From: an uncultured Pelagibacteraceae bacterium
Lineage (GTDB): Bacteria > Pseudomonadota > Alphaproteobacteria > Pelagibacterales > Pelagibacteraceae
Direction: 5' to 3'
DNA: 64,000 nt
Assembly (NCBI GenBank): GCA_902521615.1
Contig: CABYSJ010000002.1
Location: 1 to 64,000, forward strand
The notes under the pieces are model-generated. The model was not told where the DNA came from, did no database searches, and saw only the letters and a program-made list of their open reading frames with translations. Within the stretch, counting starts at the first letter, position 1; each line of letters begins with the position of its first letter. A program made the position numbers and the translations under genes. This document shows, in pieces, positions 1 through 10,440 of this stretch.

Positions 1-587
1 ATGATGATGTGGAAGATTATGAAAATTTACATAATTTTATTTCAACTCTAAAAGCAACCGGAGTTAAGACTTTTATTATTCATGCAAGAAAAGCAATGTT
101 GGGTAAATTTACACCTAAGCAAAATTTAAATATTCCACCTTTAAAATACGATTATGTTTATAAATTAAAAGAAGATTTTCCTAATGAGGAGATTATTATA
201 AATGGAGGTATAACATCAGTAGATGAAATAAAACCTCATTTAGAAAAAACAGATGGTGTAATGATAGGAAGAGCCGCGTATCATACGCCCTATTTATTAG
301 CAGATATTGAAAGAGAAATATTTAACAATGATGATGTTCCAAGTAGACAAGATGTAATTGAACAACTTATTCCTTATGTTAAAGAAGAATTAAAAAAAGG
401 AACAAGATTAAATCAAATCATGAGACACACTCTAGGTTTATTTCATGGTCAAACTGGAGCAAGTTATTGGAAAAGATATTTAAGTGAAAACATGTGTGTA
501 AGAGATGCTGATGTTAAGAAAATTGATCATATTATGGATAAAATTAAATATAACAATGTAGATACTACAGTAGGACAGTCTGCTTAA
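1..587 (+). CDS. dusA: tRNA-dihydrouridine synthase A, C-terminal part (5' truncated by window edge)
   Basis: Frame open from the window start; FIIHARKAMLGKFTPKQN, GGITSVDEI, DGVMIGRAAY and MRHTLGLFHGQTGAS motifs typical of DusA. Confidence 0.93.
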   Translation, partial: DDVEDYENLHNFISTLKATGVKTFIIHARKAMLGKFTPKQNLNIPPLKYDYVYKLKEDFPNEEIIINGGITSVDEIKPHLEKTDGVMIGRAAYHTPYLLADIEREIFNNDDVPSRQDVIEQLIPYVKEELKKGTRLNQIMRHTLGLFHGQTGASYWKRYLSENMCVRDADVKKIDHIMDKIKYNNVDTTVGQSA

Positions 588-627
588 TTCAATTTTAATA
601 AACGAATACAGTTATATTATTTTATTA

Positions 628-1413
628 ATGGCTTTAACCGCTATACCAGTTGGTTTTGTCGCTGGATTATTTGGTATCGGTGGAGGGTTGATAACTGTTC
701 CTTTTTTATATTTTATTTTTGGTTCTTTAGAAATTGATCCTCAATATGTTATGCACCTTGCAGTAGGAACTTCCTTTGCAATTATAATACCAACGTCTAC
801 AGTTTCAGTTATAACACATCATAAATTTAAAGCGGTTGATTTTGATATTGTTAAGAATTACGGTCTCTTTGTTGTACTAGGAGTTATTGTTGGTACTATT
901 TTTGCAGCTTCTTTAAAAACTAAATCCTTGGTTTTATTTTTTTCTATAATGATCTTATTTTTAGGAATTTACTTACTTTTAATAAAAGAAAAGGAGCAAA
1001 ACATAATTGTTAAAATGAAATTACATTTAAAAGTAATTCTTGGTTTTCTTGTTGGGTTTATATCTGCTCCTATGGGTATAGGAGGAGCTGTAATGAATGT
1101 ACCTATCCTTAAGTTTTTTGGTTATTCAATAAATAAAGCTATAGGAAGTGCGGCAGCTATAGGCTTTTTAATTGCTTTATTTGGAGCAATAGGATTTTTA
1201 ATTTCAGGAAATTATTTAAATGCAAGTCTTCCACTAAGTATTGGTTTTATAAATATCCCTGCTTTTCTAATTTTTATACCAATTACAACTTTCATGGCCA
1301 GGATAGGAGCTAAAACAGTTCATAGTATTGATAAGAATAAAATTAGTAAGTTTTTTGGAATTTTTCTATTAGTGGTGTCGATTAAATTTTTTTACGAATA
1401 CTTAAAATTATAA
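628..1413 (+). CDS. TauE/SafE-family sulfite exporter-like membrane permease (true start may lie upstream)
   Basis: GLFGIGGGLITVP and APMGIGGAVMNVP duplicated glycine motifs, multiple TM segments. Confidence 0.85.
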   Translation: MALTAIPVGFVAGLFGIGGGLITVPFLYFIFGSLEIDPQYVMHLAVGTSFAIIIPTSTVSVITHHKFKAVDFDIVKNYGLFVVLGVIVGTIFAASLKTKSLVLFFSIMILFLGIYLLLIKEKEQNIIVKMKLHLKVILGFLVGFISAPMGIGGAVMNVPILKFFGYSINKAIGSAAAIGFLIALFGAIGFLISGNYLNASLPLSIGFINIPAFLIFIPITTFMARIGAKTVHSIDKNKISKFFGIFLLVVSIKFFYEYLKL

Positions 1414-1418
1414 CAATC

Positions 1419-1456
1419 AAAAAAAAGAGGTGACTTCAGTCTCCCTCCATCACCTC
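1419..1456 (-). terminator. Rho-independent terminator for the minus-strand phosphohexomutase gene
   Basis: Perfect 7-bp stem gaggtga/tcacctc (1427-1433/1450-1456); read on the minus strand it is followed by 8 T (1419-1426 on + are A). Confidence 0.7.
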
Positions 1457-1527
1457 ACATATCTAAATTAAGTGATTCTTTACATGTTTAAGAACACTTA
1501 TTAGTTGAAAATTTACTTTATTAACTA

Positions 1528-2982
1528 TTAAATTTTTTGATCGTATTCACCAATTTTTCCAGTTTTTTGGAGCAAATCATCAATAAAATCAAAGATTCTT
1601 TTCTTTCTTTCATCTGAGGTTGGACTTTCAGTAACAATAACTAAAGATGGTTTGTTTGAAGAAGCTCTAATAAGTCCCCAAGAACCATCTTCAAATGAAA
1701 ATCTAATTCCATTAACAGTTAAAATATCATTAATAATTTGACCATCTATTTCAGTTTTGTTTTCTTTTAAATTTTTAATTTTCTTTACTAGCTCTTCAAC
1801 AACAATATATTTCTCTTCATCTTTGCAAAAAGGGGCCATTGTTGGCGTTTGAAAAGTGCTAGGTAATTCACTAATAATTTCACTCATTTTTTTATTTTGA
1901 TTATCTAATAAGTGACATACTTGAATTGCTGAATTTACACCATCATCATACCCATAACCTAATGGTTGATTGAAGAAAAAATGACCACTTTTTTCAAATC
2001 CAGCTAAAGCTTTTTCAGTGTTCACTTTTCTTTTAATATGAGAATGACCTGTTTTCCAATAAATTGTTTCACATTTGTTTTCTAATAAAATCTTATCTTT
2101 TGAGTATAAACCTGTTGATTTTACATCAACTACAAATTTTGAATTTTTATGTTTCCCTGATAAATTTCTAGCAATTAGAAGACCTATTTTATCTGAAAAT
2201 ATTTCATTACCTTTATCGTCAATAACACCGACCCTATCTCCATCACCATCAAATCCAAAACCTATGTCAGCATTGTTTTCTTTAACTACTTTTGCTATTT
2301 CGTGAAGCATTTCAAGATCTTCAGGATTTGGATTGTATTTAGGAAAATTCCAATCTAGGTTACAATCTAACTCTACTACTTCACATCCAATACCTCTTAG
2401 AATATCTGGAGCAAAAACACCTGCTGTTCCATTTCCACAAGCCACCACTGCTTTTATTTTTTTGTTAATTTTGTTTTTACCAATTAGGTCTTCTTTATAA
2501 ATTTTATCGAAATCTTTTATTTGCTTTTCATTACCTTCACCTTTTGTAAATTTTTCATTTAAGGTAATTTCTTTTAATTCCTTCATTTCTTCAGGTGCAT
2601 GAGTCAGTCCTTTTTTGATACCCATTTTCACACCAGTCCAACCATTTTCATTATGACTTGCTGTAACCATAGCAACCGCATCTGCATCTAAATTGAATTG
2701 TGCAAAATAAACCATTGGAGATAATGACAGACCAATATCTTCTATATTGCAACCTGTAGACAATAATCCTTTTTTAAGAGCTACTTTTATTTCCTCACTA
2801 TAAGAGCGATAATCATGGCCAACTATGATTCTCGGATTTTCTTTTTTAGTTTGAATTTTTATTTGTGTTCCAAGCCCTTTACCAAGATTCTCTATTCCAG
2901 CTGAATTTATGTCTTTCTCATACAACCAACGAGCGTCATATTCTCTGAACCCATAGGGATCTATTTTTATATTTTGGCTCAT
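1528..2982 (-). CDS. Phosphomannomutase/phosphoglucomutase
   Basis: TASHNENGWTGVKMG active-site loop, GFDGDGDRVGVID metal-binding motif, GEKSGH-like AGFEKSGHFFF. Confidence 0.92.
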   Translation of the reverse strand: MSQNIKIDPYGFREYDARWLYEKDINSAGIENLGKGLGTQIKIQTKKENPRIIVGHDYRSYSEEIKVALKKGLLSTGCNIEDIGLSLSPMVYFAQFNLDADAVAMVTASHNENGWTGVKMGIKKGLTHAPEEMKELKEITLNEKFTKGEGNEKQIKDFDKIYKEDLIGKNKINKKIKAVVACGNGTAGVFAPDILRGIGCEVVELDCNLDWNFPKYNPNPEDLEMLHEIAKVVKENNADIGFGFDGDGDRVGVIDDKGNEIFSDKIGLLIARNLSGKHKNSKFVVDVKSTGLYSKDKILLENKCETIYWKTGHSHIKRKVNTEKALAGFEKSGHFFFNQPLGYGYDDGVNSAIQVCHLLDNQNKKMSEIISELPSTFQTPTMAPFCKDEEKYIVVEELVKKIKNLKENKTEIDGQIINDILTVNGIRFSFEDGSWGLIRASSNKPSLVIVTESPTSDERKKRIFDFIDDLLQKTGKIGEYDQKI

Positions 2983-3083
2983 TGGTTATTTACTTACTGT
3001 TTATTATGTTAATTTCTTGAAAAAAATTTAATTTTTTTATTGATTATCATATTGTCGCGTTCTATAAATGTTCTGTTGTCGAA

Positions 3084-3130
3084 ATACTTATTTAGTATAT
3101 TTACAGCAAACGCCTACAACATATAGTTGT
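3084..3130 (+). promoter_or_regulatory. Putative tandem NrdR boxes upstream of nrdA
   Basis: Inverted repeats ataCTTATTTAGtat (3084-3098) and acaaCATATAGttgt (3116-3130), centres 32 bp apart, just upstream of nrdA. Confidence 0.55.
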
Positions 3131-3163
3131 TTTCGTATTAATAACAAAATATATTAAACTTTT

Positions 3164-5101
3164 ATGAATAAGATTCTTTCTCAGGCCCTCAAAAAAGCTG
3201 TCTCTGAATATAGCCCAGCAGTTAAAGAAGTTTCTAAAATAAATAAACCTGATCTTTTCTCATTAAATAATGAAACTGAATTATTTCAAAATGACAAAGG
3301 TATCATAATTAAAATTGATCGTTCTAAAGATGCAAATTTAACTGATTTTGGTAAAGCAACTTTAAAAGATAGATATTTAGGTTTAAATGAATCTTACCAA
3401 GATTTGTTTGCAAGAGTAGCAAGCACTTATGCAGATGACAATTTACATGCACAAAGAATTTATAATTACATAAGCAACCTTTGGTTCATGCCAGCAACAC
3501 CAGTTTTATCAAACGGTGGTACAAAAAGAGGATTACCTATTTCATGTTTTTTAAATGAGGCATCTGATAGCTTAGGAGGTATTCTTGATTTGTGGAGTGA
3601 GAATGTTTGGTTAGCAGCGAAGGGTGGTGGAATTGGAAGTTACTGGGGTAACCTAAGATCTATTGGTGAAAAAATTGGCAGAGTTGGAAAAACTTCTGGA
3701 ATAATTCCTTTTATAAAAGTTATGGACTCTTTAACAATGGCCATAAGTCAAGGATCATTAAGAAGAGGTTCTGCTGCATGTTATCTCCCAATAGATCATC
3801 CTGAGATAGAAGAATTTATTGAAATGAGAAGACCCACTGGAGGTGATCCAAATAGAAAAGCATTAAATTTACATCATGGTGTTTTAGTTTCTGATGCATT
3901 TATGAGAGCCGTAGAAACAGATGAACAATGGGCATTAAAAAGTCCTGCTGATGGAAGTGTTCAACAAACTATTTCAGCAAGAAATTTATGGATAAGATTG
4001 TTAACTGCAAGAATTGAAACAGGTGAGCCATACATAATTTATATAGATACTGTTAATAGACAAATTCCTCAACATCATAAGTTAGCAAATCTTACAGTTA
4101 AAACTTCTAACTTATGTAGTGAAATAACTTTACCAACAGGAATTGATAAAGATGGAAGAGATAGAACAGCAGTATGTTGTTTGTCTTCGTTAAATTTAGA
4201 AAAATATGATGAGTGGAAAGATGATCCAGACATGATTAGTGATGTTATGAGATTCCTAGATAACGTTCTATCTGATTTCATAAACAAAGCACCAGATCAA
4301 TTTAAAGATGCAAAATATTCAGCTGAAAGAGAAAGAAGTGTTGGCTTAGGCGTAATGGGCTTTCATTCTTTTTTACAAAAAAATAGAATTCCACTTGAGT
4401 CTGTAATGGCAAAGTCATGGAATAAAAAAATATTTAAAAACATTCACGAAAAAGTTAATCAAGCTTCTAAAGATTTGGCTGAAGAAAGAGGAGCATGTCC
4501 AGATGCAGCAGAGTATGGTTATAAAGAAAGATTTTCTAATAAGACAGCAATAGCTCCAACTGCTTCAATTTCAATTATATGTGGTGGTGCATCACCAGGA
4601 GTAGAACCAATTGCTGCTAATAGCTACACACACAAAACTCTTTCAGGATCTTTTAATGTAAGAAATAGATATTTAGAGGAAATTCTTCAATCTCATGGAA
4701 AAAATGATGAAGAAACATGGTCTAGTATTACTACAAATCAGGGGTCTGTTAATCATCTAGATTTCCTAACTGACTTAGAAAAAGATGTATTTAAAACTGC
4801 ATTTGAGCTGAACCAAAATTGGATAATTGAGTTAAGTGGTGATAGAACACCATTCATTTCACAGGCACAGTCAGTAAATTTATTTTTACCAGCAGATGTT
4901 CACAAAAAAGAATTACACAAAATTCATTTTGATGCTTGGAAGAAAGGCTTAAAGAGTCTTTATTACTGTAGATCAAAATCAATTCAAAGAGCTGAGAATG
5001 TTAATGATTCAAAATCAACAGATATCTTAGCTAATGTTTACAAAAATAAATCAAACGAAAGTCAAGAACAAGAGTACGAGGAGTGCCTATCATGTCAGTA
5101 G
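3164..5101 (+). CDS. nrdA: Ribonucleoside-diphosphate reductase, alpha subunit (class I)
   Basis: NLCSEITLP, FMPATPVLSNGG, TAPTASIS-like AIAPTASISIICGGASPGVEP, C-terminal CLSCQ redox pair; followed by NrdB. Confidence 0.95.
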   Translation: MNKILSQALKKAVSEYSPAVKEVSKINKPDLFSLNNETELFQNDKGIIIKIDRSKDANLTDFGKATLKDRYLGLNESYQDLFARVASTYADDNLHAQRIYNYISNLWFMPATPVLSNGGTKRGLPISCFLNEASDSLGGILDLWSENVWLAAKGGGIGSYWGNLRSIGEKIGRVGKTSGIIPFIKVMDSLTMAISQGSLRRGSAACYLPIDHPEIEEFIEMRRPTGGDPNRKALNLHHGVLVSDAFMRAVETDEQWALKSPADGSVQQTISARNLWIRLLTARIETGEPYIIYIDTVNRQIPQHHKLANLTVKTSNLCSEITLPTGIDKDGRDRTAVCCLSSLNLEKYDEWKDDPDMISDVMRFLDNVLSDFINKAPDQFKDAKYSAERERSVGLGVMGFHSFLQKNRIPLESVMAKSWNKKIFKNIHEKVNQASKDLAEERGACPDAAEYGYKERFSNKTAIAPTASISIICGGASPGVEPIAANSYTHKTLSGSFNVRNRYLEEILQSHGKNDEETWSSITTNQGSVNHLDFLTDLEKDVFKTAFELNQNWIIELSGDRTPFISQAQSVNLFLPADVHKKELHKIHFDAWKKGLKSLYYCRSKSIQRAENVNDSKSTDILANVYKNKSNESQEQEYEECLSCQ

Positions 5102-6105
5102 CAGAAAAAGTAAAGCAAGAAGCAGTGCAACCAAAAAAAAATAATAATGGTTTATTGGTAGCTAACCCAGTTTATAAACCATTTAGATATCCATGGTGTT
5201 ATGATGCTTGGTTAACACAACAAAGAATTCACTGGTTGCCAGAAGAAGTTCCTCTTGGTGATGATGTAAGAGATTGGCAAAAAAATCTAAGCCCATCAGA
5301 AAAAAATTTATTAACTCAAATTTTTAGATTTTTCACTCAAGCTGATGTTGAAGTAAGCAATTGTTATATAAGACATTACATGAATGTGTTTAAACCAACA
5401 GAAGTTTTAATGATGATGTCTTCATTTGCCTCTATGGAAACAGTTCATATTGCAGCTTATTCTCATTTGTTAGATACAATTGGAATGCCAGAGTCTGAAT
5501 ATTCAGCTTTCATGAAATATAAAGAAATGAAAGATAAGTATGATTACATGCAAGGCTTTGATGTTAAATCTAATCATGACATAGCAAAAACAATAGCAGT
5601 GTTTAGTGCCTTCACTGAAGGTCTACAATTGTTTGCAAGTTTTGCAATTTTATTAAATTTTCCAAGACACAACAAAATGAAGGGAATGGGGCAGATAGTT
5701 ACTTGGTCTGTAAGAGATGAGACTTTGCATTGCAATTCGATGATCAGACTTTTTAAAGATTTTATAAAAGAAAATCCTGAAACATGGAATCCACAATTAA
5801 AAAAAGAAATTTATGAAGCTTGCAGAACTATAGTAGAGCATGAAGATGCTTTTATAGATTTAGCATTTCAAATGGGACCAATGGAAGGATTAACGGCAGA
5901 AGATGTAAAAAAATATATTCGTTTCATTGCAAATAGAAGATTAAGTCAGTTAGGTCTAGAAGGAATTTATGATATTGAAAAAAATCCATTAACTTGGCTT
6001 GATACTATGCTTAATGCAGTTGAGCATATGAATTTCTTTGAAGGTCGTGCAACAGAATATTCTAAAGCATCAACTCAAGGTACTTGGGCAGAAGCTTTTA
6101 GTTAA
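5092..6105 (+). CDS. nrdB: Ribonucleoside-diphosphate reductase, beta subunit (class Ia; start at 5092 or 5083)
   Basis: METVHIAAYSHLLD (Fe ligands plus Tyr radical spacing H-x3-Y), WSVRDETLHCNSM; overlaps nrdA 3' end. Confidence 0.95.
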   Translation: MSVAEKVKQEAVQPKKNNNGLLVANPVYKPFRYPWCYDAWLTQQRIHWLPEEVPLGDDVRDWQKNLSPSEKNLLTQIFRFFTQADVEVSNCYIRHYMNVFKPTEVLMMMSSFASMETVHIAAYSHLLDTIGMPESEYSAFMKYKEMKDKYDYMQGFDVKSNHDIAKTIAVFSAFTEGLQLFASFAILLNFPRHNKMKGMGQIVTWSVRDETLHCNSMIRLFKDFIKENPETWNPQLKKEIYEACRTIVEHEDAFIDLAFQMGPMEGLTAEDVKKYIRFIANRRLSQLGLEGIYDIEKNPLTWLDTMLNAVEHMNFFEGRATEYSKASTQGTWAEAFS

Positions 6106-6113
6106 AAATAAAA

Positions 6114-7238
6114 TTATCTTTGATTTAACTGCATCACTTTTCTGTGCTTGCTACCTTTGTAGCTAGCCAAAGGTCTGATAAGTTTGTTTGCAGCGTGTTG
6201 TTCCATTATGTGAGCAGACCAACCTGTAATTCTTGAAATTACAAATATTGGAGTAAAAAAATCAGTTTCAAAACCCATTAAATGATAAGTAGGTCCTGTT
6301 GGATAATCTACATTAGGGTAAATATTTTTCTTTTTAATCATTACTTTTTCAACAATGTCATAAATTTTTTCAAATTTTTTATCTTTCTTAAGTTTAGCTA
6401 CTTTACCAAAGTATTTTCTCATAGTTGGAACCCTTGAATCACCTGATTTATAAACTCTATGACCAAATCCCATTACTACTTCTTTATTTTTAAGTGCATC
6501 ATTTATCCATTTTAATGCATTTTCTGGTTTTTTAATTTTATTCATCATATGCATTACTTCTTCATTGGCTCCACCATGAAGTGGGCCTTTTAAACTAGCG
6601 ATCGCACCTGTAATTGCTCCGTGTATATCAGATAAGCTACTCGTAATTGTTCTTGCCGTAAAAGTTGAAACATTAAAACTATGCTCTGCGTATAAAATTA
6701 AAGATACATCAAAAGCTTTGACGATTTGTTTTTGTGGCACCTTACCAAAGCACATATAGAAAAAGTTTTCAGCAAAAGTAAGATTTTTTTTAGGTTTGAT
6801 TATTTTTTTTCCTTTTCTAATTCTATAAAAAGCAGCCAATGCAGTAGGGGTTTTAGCAAAAATTCTTAACGCTTTTCTCATGTTTGCTTCAGGAGAAGAG
6901 TCTGTGGTTTCCTTATCCTCAAGCCCCATAACACTTACAGCAGTCCTTGCCACATCCATAGGATGAGATCTTTTAGGCATGTGTTTTATTATTTCATACA
7001 AATTTTTAGTAAGTTCTCTATTATTTCTCTCTTCTTTTTCAAAATTTTTAAGTTCAATTGAGTTAGGAAGGTCTTTATTTAATATTAAATAAGCAACTTC
7101 TTCAAACCTACAATATTCACATAAATCTTGAGCAGCATAGCCTCTATAAGTAAGAGAATTTATTTCTGGCATTACTTTTGAAACTTCTGTTTCATCAACA
7201 ACTATACCTAGTAAGCCCTTTTTTATATCATCACTCAT
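6114..7238 (-). CDS. prpC: 2-methylcitrate synthase / citrate synthase family
   Basis: GPLHGGANEEVMHM, GFGHRVYKSGDSR, TGWSAHIMEQ motifs; co-operonic with prpB and prpD. Confidence 0.92.
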   Translation of the reverse strand: MSDDIKKGLLGIVVDETEVSKVMPEINSLTYRGYAAQDLCEYCRFEEVAYLILNKDLPNSIELKNFEKEERNNRELTKNLYEIIKHMPKRSHPMDVARTAVSVMGLEDKETTDSSPEANMRKALRIFAKTPTALAAFYRIRKGKKIIKPKKNLTFAENFFYMCFGKVPQKQIVKAFDVSLILYAEHSFNVSTFTARTITSSLSDIHGAITGAIASLKGPLHGGANEEVMHMMNKIKKPENALKWINDALKNKEVVMGFGHRVYKSGDSRVPTMRKYFGKVAKLKKDKKFEKIYDIVEKVMIKKKNIYPNVDYPTGPTYHLMGFETDFFTPIFVISRITGWSAHIMEQHAANKLIRPLASYKGSKHRKVMQLNQR

Positions 7239-8134
7239 TATTCATGTCCTTCCGTACTAAAATTATAAATTTTTTCGTCTAACGAATTATACTTTTCATA
7301 ATCAACTAATTTATAAAGTCTTCTTCTAGTTTGCATTTTATCAATTATATTGTTCTGGTGTCCATTCGCATAAATGTCTCTTAATCCATCTTCTACATTT
7401 TTCATAGCCAATCTTTGTGTGGTTACCGGATAAATAACAATATTGTATCCAAAATTTTCTAATTCTTTGTAATTAAATAATTTTGATTTACCAAATTCAG
7501 TCATATTAGCTAATAAATAACCAGTTAATTCTTTACGCACTTTTTCGAAATCTTTTTCATCTTCAAGTGCTTCTGGAAAAATAATTTCAGCACCAGCATC
7601 AATGTAGGCTTTACATCTTTCAATCATTTTATCTATTCCCTCAACACTTTTAGCGTCCGATCGAGCAATAATTTTAAAATTTTGATCTTTTTTTGCTGCA
7701 ACACATTCTTTTATTTTTTTAACCATTGCATCAGTTGAAATAAGTTCTTTATTATCAAGATGGCCACATCTTTTTCTTTCAATTTGATCTTCTAAATGAA
7801 CTCCTGTTATTCCAAATTCTTCAAATGTTTCTATTGTTTCTTTGCATGATTTAAATCCTGTATCTATGTCTACTATTGTTGGTAGATTGGTAACCCTAGA
7901 AATTAAATAAGATCTTGTACTAACATCTTGTAGTGTTGTTAAACCAATATCAGGAAAGCCAAGGTCATTAGCCATCACTCCGCCTGATACATAAACCGCA
8001 TCATATCCAATTTCCTCTATTAATTTTGCTGTCAGCGGATTATATGCACCAGGAACTCTTAATATTCTATTTGACTTTAATTTTTGATCAAAATCTAATC
8101 TTTTTTGGCTTGGTTCTTTTTCCACAAAGTGCAT
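7238..8134 (-). CDS. prpB: Methylisocitrate lyase
   Basis: ICL/PEP mutase family: VPGAYNPLTAKLIEEIGYDAVYVSGG, DIDTGF, LEDQIERKRCGHLDNKEL; overlaps prpC. Confidence 0.93.
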   Translation of the reverse strand: MHFVEKEPSQKRLDFDQKLKSNRILRVPGAYNPLTAKLIEEIGYDAVYVSGGVMANDLGFPDIGLTTLQDVSTRSYLISRVTNLPTIVDIDTGFKSCKETIETFEEFGITGVHLEDQIERKRCGHLDNKELISTDAMVKKIKECVAAKKDQNFKIIARSDAKSVEGIDKMIERCKAYIDAGAEIIFPEALEDEKDFEKVRKELTGYLLANMTEFGKSKLFNYKELENFGYNIVIYPVTTQRLAMKNVEDGLRDIYANGHQNNIIDKMQTRRRLYKLVDYEKYNSLDEKIYNFSTEGHE

Positions 8135-9636
8135 TAAAAAATTCCTTTTTTATTATTTTGTTTTAATCTATTTTTTCTTACTTCAATATTTATTTTATGA
8201 AGTTGGCCAGATTTTAAATTCTTTAAGTTTTGCACTGTTTTTAAAAAACGACCACTCTCTTTTCTGTCTAAAATACCATTAGTTAAAGTTAAAAATTTAT
8301 TTATGTAATTTTCTCTTTTAAATGGTCTAGCTCCATATGGATGTGCATCTGCTCTATCTAGCTCCTCTGTTATTTTTTTTCTATTATTAAGTGTTACAAC
8401 TACTTTTGCACCAAATGCTTTATTTCTAGGATTTGGATCATGATATTTCTTTGTCCATTTTTTATCTTCGTGTGTTTTTATTGATTTCCAAATCTTTATA
8501 GTACTTTTTCTATTTGCTCTAGCTTTCGTGTAAGATTTTATATGATGCCAATCCCCATCTTCCAAAGCTACAGCAAAAATATACATAATAGAATGATCAA
8601 GAGTTTCTCTACTTGCATTAGGGTCCATTTTTTGTGGATCATTAGCACCTGTTCCAATTACATAATGAGTGTGATGACTTGTAAAAATATCAATTTTTTT
8701 AACAAGATTTAAATTAGGGATTTTTGTTTTTAGTTTCTTAGCTAGATCTATTAAAGCTTGTGATTGGTATTCAGCAGAATATTCTTTTGTATATGTCTCT
8801 AAAATAGCTTTTTTACTTTCACCTTTTTTTGGCAATGGGACTTTGTATTTAGCTTTTTTACCATCTAATATTCTTGCTATTACACTATCCTCACCTTCGT
8901 ATATTGGACTTGGCGCACCTTCACCTCTCATTGCTCTATCTACAGCTTCGATAGCAAGCTTGCCTGCATGTGCTGGAGCATAAGCTTTCCAACTTGAAAT
9001 CTCTCCTTTTCTAGATTGTCTGGTAGAAATTGTTGTATGTAGTGCTTGTTGAACAGCTTGATAAATAGTTTCAGTATTTAATTTTAACATTGCCCCTAAT
9101 CCAGCAGCCACACTAGGCCCTAAATGAGCAATGTGATCAACTTTATGTTTGTGTAAACAAATTCCTTTAACTAAATTAACTTGAACTTCGTATGCAGTAA
9201 TTATTCCTCTTAGTAAATCCATTCCACTTTTTTTATTTTGTTGTGCAACACTTATAAGTGGAGGTATGTTATCACCAGGATGACTATAATCTGCAGCTAA
9301 AAAAGTGTCATGAAAGTCTAATTCTCTAACAGCTGTCCCATTTGACCATGCTGCCCATTCGCAATCAAATTTTAATTTTGAGTTTACACCAAATATAGTT
9401 GCACCATTTTTTCTAGAATGCTTTAATGCCATTTGTCTAGATGAGATTACTGGCTTTCTATTTAATGAAGCAATAGCAACAGAAGCGTTATCAATAATTC
9501 TATTTATAACCATTTCAATAGCATCTTCGTTTAATTTGGCATTATCACTAGCTATCTCAGCTATTTTCCAAGCAAGCTGTTTCTTCTTCGGAAGATTAAT
9601 TTTTGATGGATATACTTTAACTGTATGTAATAACAA
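8134..9636 (-). CDS. prpD: 2-methylcitrate dehydratase (MmgE/PrpD family)
   Basis: [65 protein letters not shown]. Confidence 0.93.
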   Translation of the reverse strand: MLLHTVKVYPSKINLPKKKQLAWKIAEIASDNAKLNEDAIEMVINRIIDNASVAIASLNRKPVISSRQMALKHSRKNGATIFGVNSKLKFDCEWAAWSNGTAVRELDFHDTFLAADYSHPGDNIPPLISVAQQNKKSGMDLLRGIITAYEVQVNLVKGICLHKHKVDHIAHLGPSVAAGLGAMLKLNTETIYQAVQQALHTTISTRQSRKGEISSWKAYAPAHAGKLAIEAVDRAMRGEGAPSPIYEGEDSVIARILDGKKAKYKVPLPKKGESKKAILETYTKEYSAEYQSQALIDLAKKLKTKIPNLNLVKKIDIFTSHHTHYVIGTGANDPQKMDPNASRETLDHSIMYIFAVALEDGDWHHIKSYTKARANRKSTIKIWKSIKTHEDKKWTKKYHDPNPRNKAFGAKVVVTLNNRKKITEELDRADAHPYGARPFKRENYINKFLTLTNGILDRKESGRFLKTVQNLKNLKSGQLHKINIEVRKNRLKQNNKKGIF

Positions 9637-9690
9637 AATAACTCCTAATTTGTGATTTTGTTTTTAATAGTTAAAATAAATTAATCAATA

Positions 9691-10371
9691 TTAAAGATAT
9701 TGAGATACAATTTTTTCAATACCTACAAAGTCTTTTATTGAGTGATTATGATAAATTTCATCAATATTTTTTTCAGTATATCCATCTTCTAATAAAATCA
9801 TTGGGATTTCTGCTGCTTTAGCAGCATTTGCATCTGACTCACTATCGCCAATCATAATTGATTTATTTTTACTACCATCTAAAATTTCTATGATTGTTGT
9901 TATGTGCCTTGGATCAGGTTTGCAATAATCAAAAGTATTGTAACCAGCAACATACTCAAAGTAATTATATATCCCAATTTTTTTTAGAAGATCTACAGCG
10001 AGATGTTCTGTTTTATTCGTACATACTGCCATTGATATATTTTCTTTTTTACACCAATTTAAAAAATCTTTTACACCAGGCATCAAAGTACTTTCATTTA
10101 AAATATTATTTCCATAATAAGAAATAAATTCATCTGTCATTTCATTTTTGATTTTCTCATTAATCGAAGTTAATTCTTTTTTGGCCTGGCTCCATATAGA
10201 TCTACCAATCATTGCTCCAGCTCCTTGACCAACAGTATTTTTAAGTTCATCAAGAGATTTTGTGGGGTATCCAAATTTCTTCATAACATGGTTATGAGCA
10301 AGGATTAGATCAGGCGCTGTGTCTACTAACGTACCATCTAAATCAAATAAAACTATAAATTTTTGTTTCAT
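9691..10371 (-). CDS. gph: HAD-family phosphoglycolate phosphatase-like
   Basis: FDLDGTLVDTAPDL, CTNKTEHLA, KPDPRH, MIGDSESDANAAKAA. Confidence 0.85.
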   Translation of the reverse strand: MKQKFIVLFDLDGTLVDTAPDLILAHNHVMKKFGYPTKSLDELKNTVGQGAGAMIGRSIWSQAKKELTSINEKIKNEMTDEFISYYGNNILNESTLMPGVKDFLNWCKKENISMAVCTNKTEHLAVDLLKKIGIYNYFEYVAGYNTFDYCKPDPRHITTIIEILDGSKNKSIMIGDSESDANAAKAAEIPMILLEDGYTEKNIDEIYHNHSIKDFVGIEKIVSQYL

Positions 10372-10440
10372 TTTAAAAGTATTTTAAAGAAATAAATTGT
10401 GAATTAATCAATATATATACTTAATGTAAATCAAATCTAA

